Shown here piece by piece: positions 51,060 through 61,600 of a DNA stretch of 64,000 nucleotides. The stretch comes from Thermoanaerobaculales bacterium (GTDB lineage Bacteria > Acidobacteriota > Thermoanaerobaculia > Thermoanaerobaculales > Sulfomarinibacteraceae). The stretch's first letter is position 1. The number at the start of each line of letters is the position of its first letter. The notes beneath the pieces were generated by a model, which did no database searches, was not told where the DNA came from, and saw only the letters and a list, made by a program, of their open reading frames with translations. Both the position numbers and the translations under genes were made by a program. The stretch spans positions 1-64,000 of the forward strand of contig JALOLD010000013.1 in assembly GCA_025456145.1 (NCBI GenBank), read 5' to 3'.

Positions 51060-53324
51060 TCACTCGCTGTATCGCTGCGCCTTGCGGACGCACAGCGCGG
51101 CCATGTTGACGATGTCGTCGACCCCGACCCCGCGCTGGAGCACGTGGACCGGCGCGCCGATCCCGGTCAGGATCGGCCCGATCGCCTCGACCTTGCCGAG
51201 CCGCCAGAGCAGCTTGTAGGCGATGTTCGCCGACTCGAGGTCCGGGCAGATCAGGATGTTGGCGTCGCCGTGGATCCGCGACAGCGGGAAGTTCTCGCGG
51301 GCCAGGGCCGCGTCGACCGCGGTGTCGGCCTGCATCTCGCCCTCGATGACGAGCTGGGGCCAGCGCTCCTTGGCGATCGCCACCGCCTCGCGGACCTTCT
51401 CCGACCGCTGGTCCTGGTTCGAGCCGAAGTTCGAGTACGACAGCATGGCGACCCGGGGCTCGACCTCGAAGTAGATCCGGGCGACCCGCGAGGCCATCCC
51501 GGCGATCTCGGCGAGATCCTCCGCCGAGGGGTCATGGTTGACCGTGGTGTCGGCGATGAAGAGCATCCGGTCCTCGAAGAGCAGCAGGTAGACGCCGGCC
51601 GCCTTGTGCACCCCGGGCAGGGTCTTGTGGATCTGCAGGGCGGGGCGGATGGTCTCGGGGTAGGAGTGGTTGAGCCCGGCGATCAGACCGTCGGCGTCGC
51701 CGGCGTGCACCATCATGTTGCCGAAGAAGACCGGATCGCGCATCAGCTTGGCCGCACCGTGCTCGGTGACGCCGTTGCGCCAGCGCATCTCGAACAGGGT
51801 TTGGGCGTAGTCGGTCGCCCGATCGTCGACGAGCGGGTCGACGACCTGGACGGCGTTCCGCGGCACCTCGTGCTCCTCGAGGAGCACCTCGATCGTGGCC
51901 GCGTTGCCGAGCAGGATCGGGCGGCAGATCCCTTCGTCGGCGAGGATCTTCGCCGCCCGGACGATCCGCGGCGCCTCGCCCTCGGGGAAGACGATGGTCT
52001 TGGGGTCGAGCTTGGCGTGGTCGAACACCACGTGCATGACCTCGTAGGTCCGCGAGAGCCGGGCCTCGAGCTCGCGCACGTACTCCTCGCGCGAGGCGTA
52101 GGGCTTGCGCGCGACGCCGCTCGCGATCGCGGCGTCGGCCACCGCCGGCGCCTCCCAGAGCAGGACGCGATGGTCGAAGGGCTTGGGGATCAGGTACTCG
52201 CGGCCGAACTTGATCGGCTTGCCGCCATAGGCCCGGATGACCTTGTCCGGGACGTCCTCCTTGGCCAGGTTGGCGAGCGCCCGTGCGGCGGCGAGCTTCA
52301 TCTCCTCGTTGATGTCGGTGGCGGCGACGTCGAGGGCGCCGCGGAAGATGAAGGGGAAGCCCAGGACGTTGTTGACCTGGTTCGGGTAGTCCGAGCGACC
52401 GGTCGCCATGATCACGTCGGTCCGGACCTCGGCGACCTCCTCCGGGGTGATCTCGGGGTCGGGGTTGGCCATCGCGAAGATGATCGGGTTGGGCGCCATG
52501 GTCGCGACCATCTCCTTGGTCACCATGCCCTTGACCGAGACCCCGGTGAACACGTCGGCGCCGACCATCGCCTCGGCCAGGGTGCGCAGCGGGGTGTCGA
52601 TCGCGAAGCGCTGCTTGTACTCGTTCATCCCGGCGGTGCGGCCCTTGTAGATGACCCCCTTCGAGTCGGCCATGATGAGGTTTTCCGGCCGTACGCCGAG
52701 GGCCAGGTAGAAGGTCGCGCAGGCGATGCCCGAGGCCCCGGCGCCGCAGAACACCACCCTGACCTCGTCGAGCTTCTTGCCGGCCACCTCGACGGCGTTG
52801 AGCAGCGCGGCGCCCGAGATGATCGCGGTGCCGTGCTGGTCGTCGTGGAAGACCGGGATGTTGCAGCTCTTCTTGAGGGTCTCCTCGATCTCGAAGCACT
52901 CGGGCGCCTTGATGTCCTCGAGGTTGATCCCGCCGAGGGTCGGGGCGAGCAGCTCGCAGAACCGGATGACCTCCTGGGGGTCCTTGGTGTCGATCTCGAT
53001 GTCGAACACGTCGATGTCGGCGAAGCGCTTGAAGAGGACGCCCTTGCCCTCCATCACCGGCTTGCCGGCGAGGGCCCCGATGTCGCCCAGGCCGAGCACC
53101 GCGGTCCCGTTCGAGACCACCGCGACGAGGTTGCCCTTGTTGGTGTACTCGTACACCGCCTCGGGGTCCTTGGCGATGACCAGGCAGGGCTCGGCGACCC
53201 CCGGGGTGTAGGCGAGCGACAGGTCGCGCTGGGTGAGGCAGGGCTTGGTCGGCACCACCTCGGTCTTGCCGTGGCGTTTGCCGGTGTGATAGGCGAGCGC
53301 TTCCTCGCGGGTGATCTTCTTCAT
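51060..53324 (-). CDS. maeB: NADP-dependent malic enzyme with C-terminal phosphotransacetylase-like domain
   Basis: A 754-aa MaeB-type enzyme that oxidatively decarboxylates malate to pyruvate. The malic-enzyme part (residues 1 to about 425) has [33 protein letters not shown] and [20 protein letters not shown]. The rest resembles phosphotransacetylase ([34 protein letters not shown]) and is regulatory in characterised MaeB proteins. Length is typical. AGGAGGT before the ATG and an upstream TTGACG/TATGTT promoter support the start. It lies downstream of ddl on the same strand. Confidence 0.96.
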   Translation of the reverse strand: MKKITREEALAYHTGKRHGKTEVVPTKPCLTQRDLSLAYTPGVAEPCLVIAKDPEAVYEYTNKGNLVAVVSNGTAVLGLGDIGALAGKPVMEGKGVLFKRFADIDVFDIEIDTKDPQEVIRFCELLAPTLGGINLEDIKAPECFEIEETLKKSCNIPVFHDDQHGTAIISGAALLNAVEVAGKKLDEVRVVFCGAGASGIACATFYLALGVRPENLIMADSKGVIYKGRTAGMNEYKQRFAIDTPLRTLAEAMVGADVFTGVSVKGMVTKEMVATMAPNPIIFAMANPDPEITPEEVAEVRTDVIMATGRSDYPNQVNNVLGFPFIFRGALDVAATDINEEMKLAAARALANLAKEDVPDKVIRAYGGKPIKFGREYLIPKPFDHRVLLWEAPAVADAAIASGVARKPYASREEYVRELEARLSRTYEVMHVVFDHAKLDPKTIVFPEGEAPRIVRAAKILADEGICRPILLGNAATIEVLLEEHEVPRNAVQVVDPLVDDRATDYAQTLFEMRWRNGVTEHGAAKLMRDPVFFGNMMVHAGDADGLIAGLNHSYPETIRPALQIHKTLPGVHKAAGVYLLLFEDRMLFIADTTVNHDPSAEDLAEIAGMASRVARIYFEVEPRVAMLSYSNFGSNQDQRSEKVREAVAIAKERWPQLVIEGEMQADTAVDAALARENFPLSRIHGDANILICPDLESANIAYKLLWRLGKVEAIGPILTGIGAPVHVLQRGVGVDDIVNMAALCVRKAQRYSE

Positions 53325-53377
53325 GAAGGGACCTCCTGATCGTCGGTCAGGCGAAAGAGAAAACTTTCACGAGCTGG

Positions 53378-53406
53378 AACATAGTCCGCGACCGGTCGGC
53401 CGTCAA
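53378..53406 (-). promoter_or_regulatory. Sigma70-type promoter of the malic enzyme gene
   Basis: On the minus strand TTGACG (53401-53406), a 17-bp spacer and TATGTT (53378-53383) lie about 50 bp before the ATG, leaving a leader that holds AGGAGGT. Confidence 0.72.
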
Positions 53407-53451
53407 GCCGCAGCCCGGCACCCGGGGAGGCGCGGAACCGGACGACCGGTC

Positions 53452-54513
53452 TCAACCCGGCTCGCCCCGGTGGCGGAGGCCGGCGAGCCGGATCAGCTCG
53501 TCGAGCAGCGCCGGGTAGGGCAGGCCGGACAGCCCCCACAACCGAGGGTACATCGAGATCGAGGTGAAGCCCGGGATGGTGTTGACCTCGTTGACCAGGA
53601 GTCGGCCGGTCGGCCGCTCGAGGAAGAGGTCGACGCGGGCCATGCCGGCACAGCCCAGGGCGGCGAAGACCCGGACCGCCAGGTCGCGCGCCGCCTCGGT
53701 CTGGGCGTCGTCGAGCGGCGCCGGGGCGAGCAGCTGGCAGGCGTCGTCGAGGTACTTGTCCTCGTAGTCGTAGAACTCGTGGCCGGGAACGACCTCGCCG
53801 GGGACCGAGCCCCGCGGCCGGTCGTTGCCGAGCACCGCGACCTCGATCTCGCGCGCCTCGATCCCGCGCTCGACGATCGTCCGGCGGCCGAACCCGAGCG
53901 CCAGGTCGACCGCCTTGCCGAGGGCCGCCGCATCGGCGATCTTGGAGATGCCGACCGAGGAGCCGAGCCGCGCCGGTTTGACGAACACCGGCAGACCGAG
54001 CTCGAGACAGCGCGACGAGAGCCCGGCGCGGTCGGCGCCCCAGGAGGACCGGTCGAGCTCGACCCAGTCCGGCGTCGCGAGCCCGGCCTGGACGAGCAGC
54101 CGCTTGGTCAACGCCTTGTCCATGCACACCGCCGAGGCGGCGGGGTCGCAGCCGACATAGGCGAGGTCGAGCATCTCGAAGAGCCCCTGGATGGTCCCGT
54201 CCTCGCCATACGGTCCGTGGAGGATCGGTAGCGCGACATCGAGCCCGGGCTCGAGCAGGCGCGGGTCGACCCGTGCTACGCCGTCGAACGCGACCACCCG
54301 GTCGGCGCGGTCGCCCGAGTGGGAGAGCACGTGCGCCGCGGTCTCGGCGTCGGCCCACCGCCCGCGGCGGTCGATCGCCATCGGCACGATCTCGTAGCGC
54401 TCACGGTCGAGCGCGCCGGCCACCGAGCGGGCCGAGACGACGCTGACCTCGTGCTCGCCCGATCGCCCGCCGAAGACCAGGGCGACGCGGAGTCGATCAT
54501 CGGACGGTGCCAT
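53452..54513 (-). CDS. ddl: D-alanine--D-alanine ligase
   Basis: A 353-aa ATP-grasp enzyme that makes D-Ala-D-Ala for peptidoglycan. The start region VALVFGGRSGEHEVSVVSAR, HGPYGEDGTIQGLFE (about residues 94-108), FVKPARLGSSVGISK and NEVNTIPGFTSISMYPRLW (about 310-330) are all intact family motifs. GGGAGG before the ATG fixes the start. It is divergent from the cysteine desulfurase gene; the 177-bp gap contains a GGACGC microsatellite. Confidence 0.96.
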   Translation of the reverse strand: MAPSDDRLRVALVFGGRSGEHEVSVVSARSVAGALDRERYEIVPMAIDRRGRWADAETAAHVLSHSGDRADRVVAFDGVARVDPRLLEPGLDVALPILHGPYGEDGTIQGLFEMLDLAYVGCDPAASAVCMDKALTKRLLVQAGLATPDWVELDRSSWGADRAGLSSRCLELGLPVFVKPARLGSSVGISKIADAAALGKAVDLALGFGRRTIVERGIEAREIEVAVLGNDRPRGSVPGEVVPGHEFYDYEDKYLDDACQLLAPAPLDDAQTEAARDLAVRVFAALGCAGMARVDLFLERPTGRLLVNEVNTIPGFTSISMYPRLWGLSGLPYPALLDELIRLAGLRHRGEPG

Positions 54514-54634
54514 CGGTGCCTCCCAGGGTCAGTGTGCCGGACCATTGTGGCGCAGACGGGGCGGCGGTGGGGAGGGTGTGGGGATTCCGGGGTTAGAGGT
54601 CGTGGGGTCGTGCCGCGGCCGCCGCCGCTGCCGT

Positions 54635-54667
54635 CGGGCACGGACGCGGACGCGGACGCGGACGTGG
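54635..54667. repeat. GGACGC hexamer microsatellite
   Basis: CGGGCACGGACGCGGACGCG and the following GACGCGGACG form four GGACGC-like hexamers just before the cysteine desulfurase start, matching the array at 24471-24505. Confidence 0.65.
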
Positions 54668-54690
54668 AGGCGAGTAAGATCGGCGACGAG

Positions 54691-55848
54691 ATGGGTGACG
54701 TCATCTACCTCGACTACAACGCGACCACGCCGTGCGATGCGCGGGTGGTCGAGGCGATGCTGCCCTTCCTGACCGGGGTCTTCGCCAACCCGACGAGCCG
54801 GGGCCACCGGCCGGGACGGGCCGCCGCCGACGAGCTCGAGCGGGCACGGGCGGTGGTCGACCGGCAGCTCGGCGGGCGGGCGGCGAGCGAGGTCGTCTTT
54901 ACCTCGGGCGCGACCGAGGCCAACAACCTCGCCCTGCTCGGCGTCGCCGAGGCCTATGTCGGACGGAGCCGGCGCATCGTCAGCCAGGTCACCGAGCACG
55001 CCTCGGTGCTCGTCGTGCTCGGCGAGCTCGCCCGGCGCGGCTGGCAGGTCGCGCTGGTCGGCGTCGACCGGGGCGGCCGGCTCCGGCTCGACGAGCTCGC
55101 CTCCGCCCTCGGCGACGGGGCGGCGCTGGTCTCGCTGATGCTCGCCAACAACGAGACCGGGGTCGTCCAGCCGGTCGCCGATGCGGCGCTGCTCGCCCAC
55201 GAGCGGGGTGCGCTGGTCCACTGCGACGCCGCCCAGGGAGTCGGCAAGATCCCGGTCGCGGTCGACGAGCTCGGGGTCGACCTGCTCAGCCTGTCGGCCC
55301 ACAAGCTGTATGGCCCGAAGGGGATCGGCGCGCTGTGGGTGCGCCGCCGGCGATCCGCGATCCGGCTTGGCAGGACGGTCTTCGGCGGCGGTCAGGAGGG
55401 CGGGCTGCGCTCGGGAACCCCCAACCTGCCCGGCGCCGTCGGTCTCGCCCGGGCGATGGAGCTGGCGGCCGGGGCGCCGGCCGGCGAGGTCGCCGGGCTG
55501 CGCGACCGGCTCGAGACCGCGATCCTCGCCGGTCTCGACGGGGTCACGGTCAACGGCGACCGTGAGCGCCGCCTGCCCAACACCACCAACCTCGCCTTCG
55601 CCGGGATCGAGGCCAACGCCCTGCTCGCCTCGCTCCCCGATCTCGCCGCGGCGACCGGCTCGGCCTGCACCTCGAGCCAGCCCGAGCCGTCGCAGGTGCT
55701 GCGCGCCATGGGCCTGCCACGCGAGCTCGCGGCCGGGTCGCTCCGGCTGAGCCTCGGCCGACCGACGACCGCGGCCGAGGTCGACCGCGCCGCCGGGCGG
55801 ATCGTCGAGGAGGTCGCGCGGCTGCGCGCCCTCCCGAAGCGCCTCTGA
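54691..55848 (+). CDS. Cysteine desulfurase (NifS/IscS family)
   Basis: A 385-aa PLP enzyme that takes sulfur from cysteine for Fe-S clusters or tRNA. IYLDYNATTPCDARVVEAM begins the protein, FTSGATEANNLAL binds the cofactor, Lys is in SAHKLYGPKGIGAL (about residue 205) and the persulfide Cys in GSACTSSQPEPSQVL (about 325). The Cys loop is the long, NifS/IscS-type form. No scaffold gene (iscU/nifU) follows. The upstream frame stays open, but homology begins at this ATG; the ribosome binding site is weak. Confidence 0.93.
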   Translation: MGDVIYLDYNATTPCDARVVEAMLPFLTGVFANPTSRGHRPGRAAADELERARAVVDRQLGGRAASEVVFTSGATEANNLALLGVAEAYVGRSRRIVSQVTEHASVLVVLGELARRGWQVALVGVDRGGRLRLDELASALGDGAALVSLMLANNETGVVQPVADAALLAHERGALVHCDAAQGVGKIPVAVDELGVDLLSLSAHKLYGPKGIGALWVRRRRSAIRLGRTVFGGGQEGGLRSGTPNLPGAVGLARAMELAAGAPAGEVAGLRDRLETAILAGLDGVTVNGDRERRLPNTTNLAFAGIEANALLASLPDLAAATGSACTSSQPEPSQVLRAMGLPRELAAGSLRLSLGRPTTAAEVDRAAGRIVEEVARLRALPKRL

Positions 55849-55872
55849 CTCGCCTGGAATCGGCCCTCATCC

Positions 55873-56000
55873 GTCGCAACCACGAAGGCACGAAGACACA
55901 AAGGAATCAAGAAGATCGCTCGGCTGATCGGCGGGTGGCCGTTCAGCCGAGCGAGCTCTTGGTGAACACCTTCGTGTCTTGGTGTCTTCGTGGTTGCGAC
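55873..56000. repeat. Palindromic dispersed element, copy 5
   Basis: The arms GTCGCAACCACGAAGGCACG and its inverse, ending GTCTTCGTGGTTGCGAC, are the best preserved in the window. The core is a GCTCGGCTGA/TTCAGCCGAGC hairpin. It fills the gap between the convergent cysteine desulfurase and NamZ-type genes, ending 12 bp before the latter's stop. Confidence 0.92.
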
Positions 56001-56012
56001 GCTCCTGAGCCG

Positions 56013-57191
56013 CTAGTCGTGGTAGAGCAGAACGCCCTCGAGGGTGGACTCGAACTCGGCGACCCAGGCGCGCCAGCCGGCAAGGAGCCCGTCGAAGGGC
56101 TCGCCGCTCTCGATGCACGAACGTGCCTCCGGGGAGCCGGTGAGCAGGTCGAGGGCGGGGACGTCGGCGACGAACTCGTAGGGCTCGGCGCGCCAGGAGA
56201 AGTCGCCGGGGTGGAGGTCGTGGAAGGCCCGCAGGAGGTGCAGCCCGAGGGCCACCGGCTCGTAGAGGTCGCGATCGGTGAGATGGAGCTCGACCCCGGC
56301 GCAGACCTGCCCGGCGTGCTTGCCGAACTCCGGGCGGAAGCGCGCCGCCCGACAGGCGACGCCCGGCAGCCCGAGCGAGCGCAGCCGCGCGGTCACCGCC
56401 TCGGCGTCGGCCCAGGGTGCACCGATCAGCGAGAACGGTCTCGTCGTGCCCCGGCCCTCGGACAGCGTGGTCGCCTCGACCAGGCAGAGACCCGGGTAGA
56501 GGGCGGCGGTGGCGAGGGTCGGCATGTTCGGGCTCGGCGCCACCCACGGCAGACCGGTCTCGTCCCACCAGCTCGCCCGCGACCAGGCGGTACAGGTCAC
56601 CACGCCGAGCTCGAGCCGAGGGTAGCGCTCGCGGGCGAGCAGCAGGGCGAGCTCGCCGAGGGTCAGGCCGTGGCGGATCGGCGTCGGCAGCCGCGAGACG
56701 AAGGACTCGCAGCCTGCTCGTACCGGACCGCCTTCCCGGTGAAGGCCGCCCATCGGGTTCGGCCGGTCGAGCACGACGACCCCGACCCCCGCCGCCTCGC
56801 AGCCGGCCATCACCGCGTCCATCGTCGCCGCGAAGGTGTAGTAGCGGCTGCCGATGTCGGGCAGGTCGACGACGACGACGTCGAGACCGGCGAGGTCGTC
56901 GGGGCGGGGAGCGAGGGTCGCCGCGTCGCGACCGTAGAGCGAGCGGACCGGAGCTCCGGTGAGGCCGTCCCGGACATCCTCCACCGCCTCCATGTCCTGG
57001 GCGACCCCGTCGAGGCCATGCTCCGGGGCGAGCAGCAGGGTGGGCGGTCCGGCCGGGGCGGCGAGGGCGGTCCGGGCGGGCTCGAGCGACGCGGTCACCG
57101 CCGCGTGGTTGGCGAGCAGCGCCCAGCGCCGCCCGGCGATGAGCGTCGGGTCGGCGGCGAGGACCTCGAGGCCGGTCGTGACGCGGACCAC
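56013..57191 (-). CDS. DUF1343 protein, NamZ-like exo-beta-N-acetylmuramidase
   Basis: The 392-aa protein carries the DUF1343 motifs: LLLAPEHGLDG, DLPDIGSRYYTFAATMD, VVLDRPNPMGG and EGRGTTRPFSLIGAPW. Characterised NamZ enzymes release terminal MurNAc from peptidoglycan fragments, so cell-wall recycling is the likely role. No secretion signal is visible from this GTG start, unlike many family members. The start is chosen because TACGAT ends 6 nt upstream and family similarity begins there; the longer frame to 57404 is low-complexity Arg/Pro sequence. It is divergent from ribBA. Confidence 0.88.
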   Translation of the reverse strand: MVRVTTGLEVLAADPTLIAGRRWALLANHAAVTASLEPARTALAAPAGPPTLLLAPEHGLDGVAQDMEAVEDVRDGLTGAPVRSLYGRDAATLAPRPDDLAGLDVVVVDLPDIGSRYYTFAATMDAVMAGCEAAGVGVVVLDRPNPMGGLHREGGPVRAGCESFVSRLPTPIRHGLTLGELALLLARERYPRLELGVVTCTAWSRASWWDETGLPWVAPSPNMPTLATAALYPGLCLVEATTLSEGRGTTRPFSLIGAPWADAEAVTARLRSLGLPGVACRAARFRPEFGKHAGQVCAGVELHLTDRDLYEPVALGLHLLRAFHDLHPGDFSWRAEPYEFVADVPALDLLTGSPEARSCIESGEPFDGLLAGWRAWVAEFESTLEGVLLYHD

Positions 57192-57197
57192 GCCGCC

Positions 57198-57203
57198 ATC
57201 GTA
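57198..57203 (-). promoter_or_regulatory. -10-like TACGAT, leaderless arrangement
   Basis: On the minus strand TACGAT ends 6 nt before GTG 57191 of the NamZ-type gene; no Shine-Dalgarno sequence. Confidence 0.5.
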
Positions 57204-57281
57204 GCGCGATCCGCCGGAGTCGACGGTCGCCGGTATCCGCTTCCCGCTCCCGACCCGGGCAAACGGGCACGGCCGCACGAC

Positions 57282-57310
57282 TTGCGGCGTCAGTCGCTTC
57301 GGGCTACCAT
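57282..57310 (+). promoter_or_regulatory. Sigma70-type promoter of ribBA
   Basis: TTGCGG (57282-57287), an exact 17-bp spacer and TACCAT (57305-57310). Transcription would start near 57317, just before an in-frame GTG (57319) and 65 nt before the TTG that has a ribosome binding site. Confidence 0.6.
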
Positions 57311-57381
57311 GCGGGCTCGTGCCGGTCGCCGGCGCGGCCACCACCGATCGCGAACCGCGCGGTCGAGGACCGGGAGGAGCT

Positions 57382-58614
57382 TTGACCGACGACTTTCTCG
57401 ACATCGCGGGAGACGTCTACATCTCGATCGACGAGGCCGTCGAGCGGATCGGCCGCGGCGAGCAGATCGTGGTCGTCGACGACGAGGACCGCGAGAACGA
57501 GGGCGACCTGATCTTCGCCGCCGACAAGGTGACCCCCGAGGCGATCAACTTCATGGCGCGCCACGCCCGCGGGCTGATCTGCGTCGCCCTGACCTCCGAA
57601 CGCTGCGACGAGCTCGACCTGCCCCCGATGGTCGAGAAGAACACCTCGGCCCACGAGACCGCGTTCACGGTCAGCGTCGAGGCGGCGCGCGGGACCACCA
57701 CCGGGATCTCGGCCCACGACCGGGCGGAGACGGTGCGGGTGCTCGCCGACCCCGTCTCGGTTCCCGGCGACCTCCGGCGACCGGGGCACATGTTCCCGCT
57801 TCGCGCACGGCGCGGCGGGGTGCTCAAGCGGGCCGGCCATACCGAGACCGGGGTCGATCTCGCCCGGCTCGCCGGGCTGACCCCGGCGGCGGTGCTCTGC
57901 GAGGTCATGGACGACGACGGACAGATGGCGCGGCTGCCGCGGCTCGTCGAGTTCGCCCGCGAGCACGGTCTCGGTCTGACGACGGTCGCCGACCTCATCG
58001 CCTACCGGATGAAGACCGAGAAGCTGGTCGAGAGGGTGGCCGGTCCGGAGCTGCCGACCGAGTTCGGGAGGTTCCGGATCCACGCCTACCGCAACACGGT
58101 CAACGGCGAGGAGCACATCGCCCTGGTCATGGGCGAGATCGACCCCGAGGAGCCGGTGCTCGTCCGCGTCCACTCCCAGTGCCTGACCGGCGACGTCTTC
58201 GGCTCGGCGCGCTGCGACTGCGGCATCCAGCTCGCCGCGGCGCTCTCGCGGATCGCCACCGAGGGCAAGGGCGTCCTGCTCTACCTGCTCCAGGAGGGCC
58301 GCGGCATCGGCCTGTTCAACAAGCTGCGCGCCTACGAGCTCCAGGACCAGGGTCAGGACACGGTCGAGGCCAACCTCCACCTCGGCTTCAAGGCCGACCC
58401 GCGCGACTACGGCACCGGCGCGCAGATCCTCTTCGACCTGGGCGCCCGGCGGCTGCGCCTGATGACCAACAACCCGAAGAAGTACACCGCGCTGCGCGGC
58501 TACGGTCTCGAGATCGCCGAGCGCGTGGCCCTCGAGGTGCCGCCGACCGAGACCAACCGCGCCTACCTCGAGGCCAAGAAGCGCAAGATGGGGCACCTGC
58601 TCAAGATGGTGTGA
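57382..58614 (+). CDS. ribBA: Bifunctional riboflavin enzyme RibBA (DHBP synthase / GTP cyclohydrolase II)
   Basis: The protein is 410 aa from TTG 57382. The N-terminal half makes 3,4-dihydroxy-2-butanone 4-phosphate (VVDDEDRENEGDLIFAAD; HTETGVDLARLAG). The C-terminal half opens GTP (VRVHSQCLTGDVFGSARCDC, the zinc cysteines; LLQEGRGIGLFNKL). GGGAGGAG lies at good spacing before the TTG. GTG 57319 is an alternative that would begin 8 nt after TACCAT and add 21 Gly/Arg-rich residues. I see no FMN riboswitch fold in the leader, and no other rib gene is nearby. Confidence 0.95.
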   Translation: MTDDFLDIAGDVYISIDEAVERIGRGEQIVVVDDEDRENEGDLIFAADKVTPEAINFMARHARGLICVALTSERCDELDLPPMVEKNTSAHETAFTVSVEAARGTTTGISAHDRAETVRVLADPVSVPGDLRRPGHMFPLRARRGGVLKRAGHTETGVDLARLAGLTPAAVLCEVMDDDGQMARLPRLVEFAREHGLGLTTVADLIAYRMKTEKLVERVAGPELPTEFGRFRIHAYRNTVNGEEHIALVMGEIDPEEPVLVRVHSQCLTGDVFGSARCDCGIQLAAALSRIATEGKGVLLYLLQEGRGIGLFNKLRAYELQDQGQDTVEANLHLGFKADPRDYGTGAQILFDLGARRLRLMTNNPKKYTALRGYGLEIAERVALEVPPTETNRAYLEAKKRKMGHLLKMV

Positions 58615-58669
58615 GACCGGGCGCCCGCCCGCGGCGACGCGCCCCGGGCCGAGCTCGACAGGGCTGCCG

Positions 58670-61600
58670 ATGCGGACCACCACCCCCTATCCGATGCCCG
58701 ACCTCGGGACGCTGGTCGAGGCCCTCGGCCGCGGCGCCCGGCCGCTCGCGGTCGGCGGGGTCGTGCCGGGCGCTCGCTCGCTGGCCCTCGCGTCGCTGGC
58801 CGCCGGGGGGTGGCGACCGGGCCTCGCCCTCGTCGTGGCGCCCCACGCCGCCGAGGTCGACGAGATCGCCGCCGGGCTCGAGCTGCTCGCCCCGGGGATC
58901 GGGGTCGGTCGGGTTCCCGGCGATGTCTGGGCGCCCTACCAGGGGGCCGAGCCGGCGCTCGCCTCGCGCCTCGAGCTGGTCCGGCTGCTCCGCCGGATCC
59001 ACGAGGGCGAGGTGCGGGTGGTGGTCGCCCCGGCGCGGGCGCTGCTCGGACCGATCCCGCGGCCGGCCGCGGTGACCGAGCAGGTCGAGCGCCTCGCGCC
59101 CGGCGTCGTCGTCGAGCCGGGCCGGCTCGCCGGGCGGCTGACCGCTGCCGGCTACCGGCGGGTCGACCTCGTCGAGGAGGCCGGCGAGTTCGCGGTCCGC
59201 GGCTGGGTGGTCGACCTCCACGACGGCGCCGACTGGGCGCTGCGGCTGGTCCTCGACGACGACCGGATCGAGGAGATCCGGCGCTTCGACCCGGCCAGCC
59301 AGCGGACCTTCGGCGAGCCCCTTACGGGGGTCGAGCTGCTCCCCCTCGACCCGTTTCCCGCCGAGCCCGAGCGGCTGGCGGTGGTCGCCGACGTCCTCGC
59401 CGAGCGCTGGCCGGCCCTCGCCGAGGCCGTGCGCTGCGGCGCCGAGCGGCGGCTGTGGTGGTCCGCGCTGCATCTCGCGGACCCCTTCACCGGCTGGCTC
59501 GAGCTCGCCGACGGCGTCGTCGTCTGCGACCGCGACGACGCGACCGGCGAGCTCGGGCGCTGGCGGGCGGTCCTCGATCGCGAGTGGACGGCGCTGACCG
59601 AGCGTTCCTTCCCCTTGCCGCCCCCCGATATCCTCCTGCACGACGCCGGGGCGGTGCGCGACCGGCTCGAGACCGCCGAGCTGCGCCTCGAGCGGCTCGA
59701 GGTCGACGACGGTCGGACCGTCTGGTGGCGGATCCAGAGCAGCCCGGTGGAGAGCTACGCGCGCCGGATCCCCGATCTCGTGCCCACCCTGCGCACCCGA
59801 CGCGCCCAGGACCTGACCCAGCTGCTCGTCGTCGCCTCGGCCGGCGAGGAGCGGCGGTTCGCCCACCTGCTCGCCGAGGGCGGCGTGGCGCCGGTCGCAC
59901 CGCCGCCGGCGCCGGGCGAGGTCGCCATCGTCCAGGGCTCCCTCGAGCACGGCTTCGTCACGCGCGACGGGCTCGCGGTGTACGGCCGCCGCGACCTCAC
60001 CGCCGCGCCGCCGCCGCGCCGCCGGCGGGCCGGCCGGGCGGCCTTCGTGTCGGACCTCCGCGACCTGCGACCCGGCGATCTCGTCGTCCACCTCGACCAC
60101 GGGATCGGCCGGTTCGACGGCTTCCGCCGGGTCGAGGTCGAGGGCCGCGAGCTCGAGATGCTGGTCCTCGGCTACCGCGACGGCGACACCCTGCTCGTCC
60201 CGGTCGAGCGGGCGGACCTCATCCAGAAGTACGCCTCGGGAGAGGGCGAGGGCGGCCCGCGGCTCGACCGCCTGGGCGGCTCGACCTGGCAGCGGCGCAA
60301 GGCGCGGGTCAAGAAGGAGGTCCGCGAGATGGCGGCGGAGCTCCTCCGTCTGGCGGCGGTCCGTCAGGCGGCGCGGGGCTTTCGCTTCTCGCCCGACTCG
60401 CCGTGGCAGCGCGAGTTCGAGGACGCCTTCGAGCACGAGCTCACCCCCGACCAGGAGCGCTCGATCGCCGAGATCAAGACCGACATGGAGTCGGAGCGGC
60501 CGATGGACCGGCTGCTCTGCGGCGATGTCGGCTACGGCAAGACCGAGGTCGCGATCCGCGCCGCCTTCAAGGCGGTCCTCGAGGGCAAGCAGGTCGCGGT
60601 GCTCGCCCCGACCACGATCCTCGTCGGCCAACACCTCGAGACCTTCGAGCGGCGCTTCGCCGGTTTCCCGGTCGAGGTCAGGATGCTCTCCCGCTTCGTC
60701 GCCCCGAAGCAGGCGAAGCAGGTCCTCGAGGAGCTCGCCGAGGGGCGGACCGACGTCGTCGTCGGCACGCACCGTCTGCTCGCCAGCGACGTGCGCTTCC
60801 GCGACCTCGGGCTGGTGATCCTCGACGAGGAGCAGCGCTTCGGCGTCGCACAGAAGGAGCGGCTCAAAAGGCTGCGCACCGAGGTCGACGTGCTGGCGAT
60901 GTCGGCGACGCCGATCCCGCGCACCCTCAACATGGCGATGAGCGGGCTGCGCGACATCTCGCTCATCGAGACCCCACCGCGCGACCGCCAGGCGGTCGAG
61001 ACGTCGGTCCGCGAGTTCTCCGAGGAGGTCGTGCGCGAGGCGGTGCTCGGTGAGATCGAGCGTGGCGGCCAGGTCTACTTCGTCCACAACCGGGTCCGCT
61101 CGATCGCGGCGATGGCGGTGTGGCTGCGCGGTGTCGTGCCCGAGGCCAGGCTGGTGGTCGGCCACGGCCAGATGACCGAGCGTCACCTCGAGAAGGCGAT
61201 GCGCGCCTTCCTCGACGGCGAGGCCGACGTGCTCCTGGCGACCGCGATCATCGAGAACGGCCTCGACATCGCCAACGCCAACACCCTGCTCGTCAACCGT
61301 GCCGACCGCTTCGGGCTGGCCCAGCTCTACCAGCTCCGCGGGCGGGTCGGCCGGTCGGACCGGCTCGCCTACGCGACCTTTCTCGTCCCCCCGGGTCAGG
61401 CCCTGTCGGCGACCGCCCGGGCGCGGCTCGGGGCGATCCAGGAGTTCTGCGAGCTCGGCGCCGGTTTCAGGATCGCGGCGAGGGACCTCGAGATCCGCGG
61501 CGCCGGCAACATCCTCGGCGCCGAGCAGCACGGTTTCATCGAGGCGGTCGGGTTCGAGACCTACTGCCAGCTCCTCGAGGAGGCGGTGGCCGAGCTCGAA

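Noticed and set aside
57250-57381. FMN riboswitch before ribBA
   Set aside because: The leader is short and I cannot find the conserved helices or loop sequences of that riboswitch.
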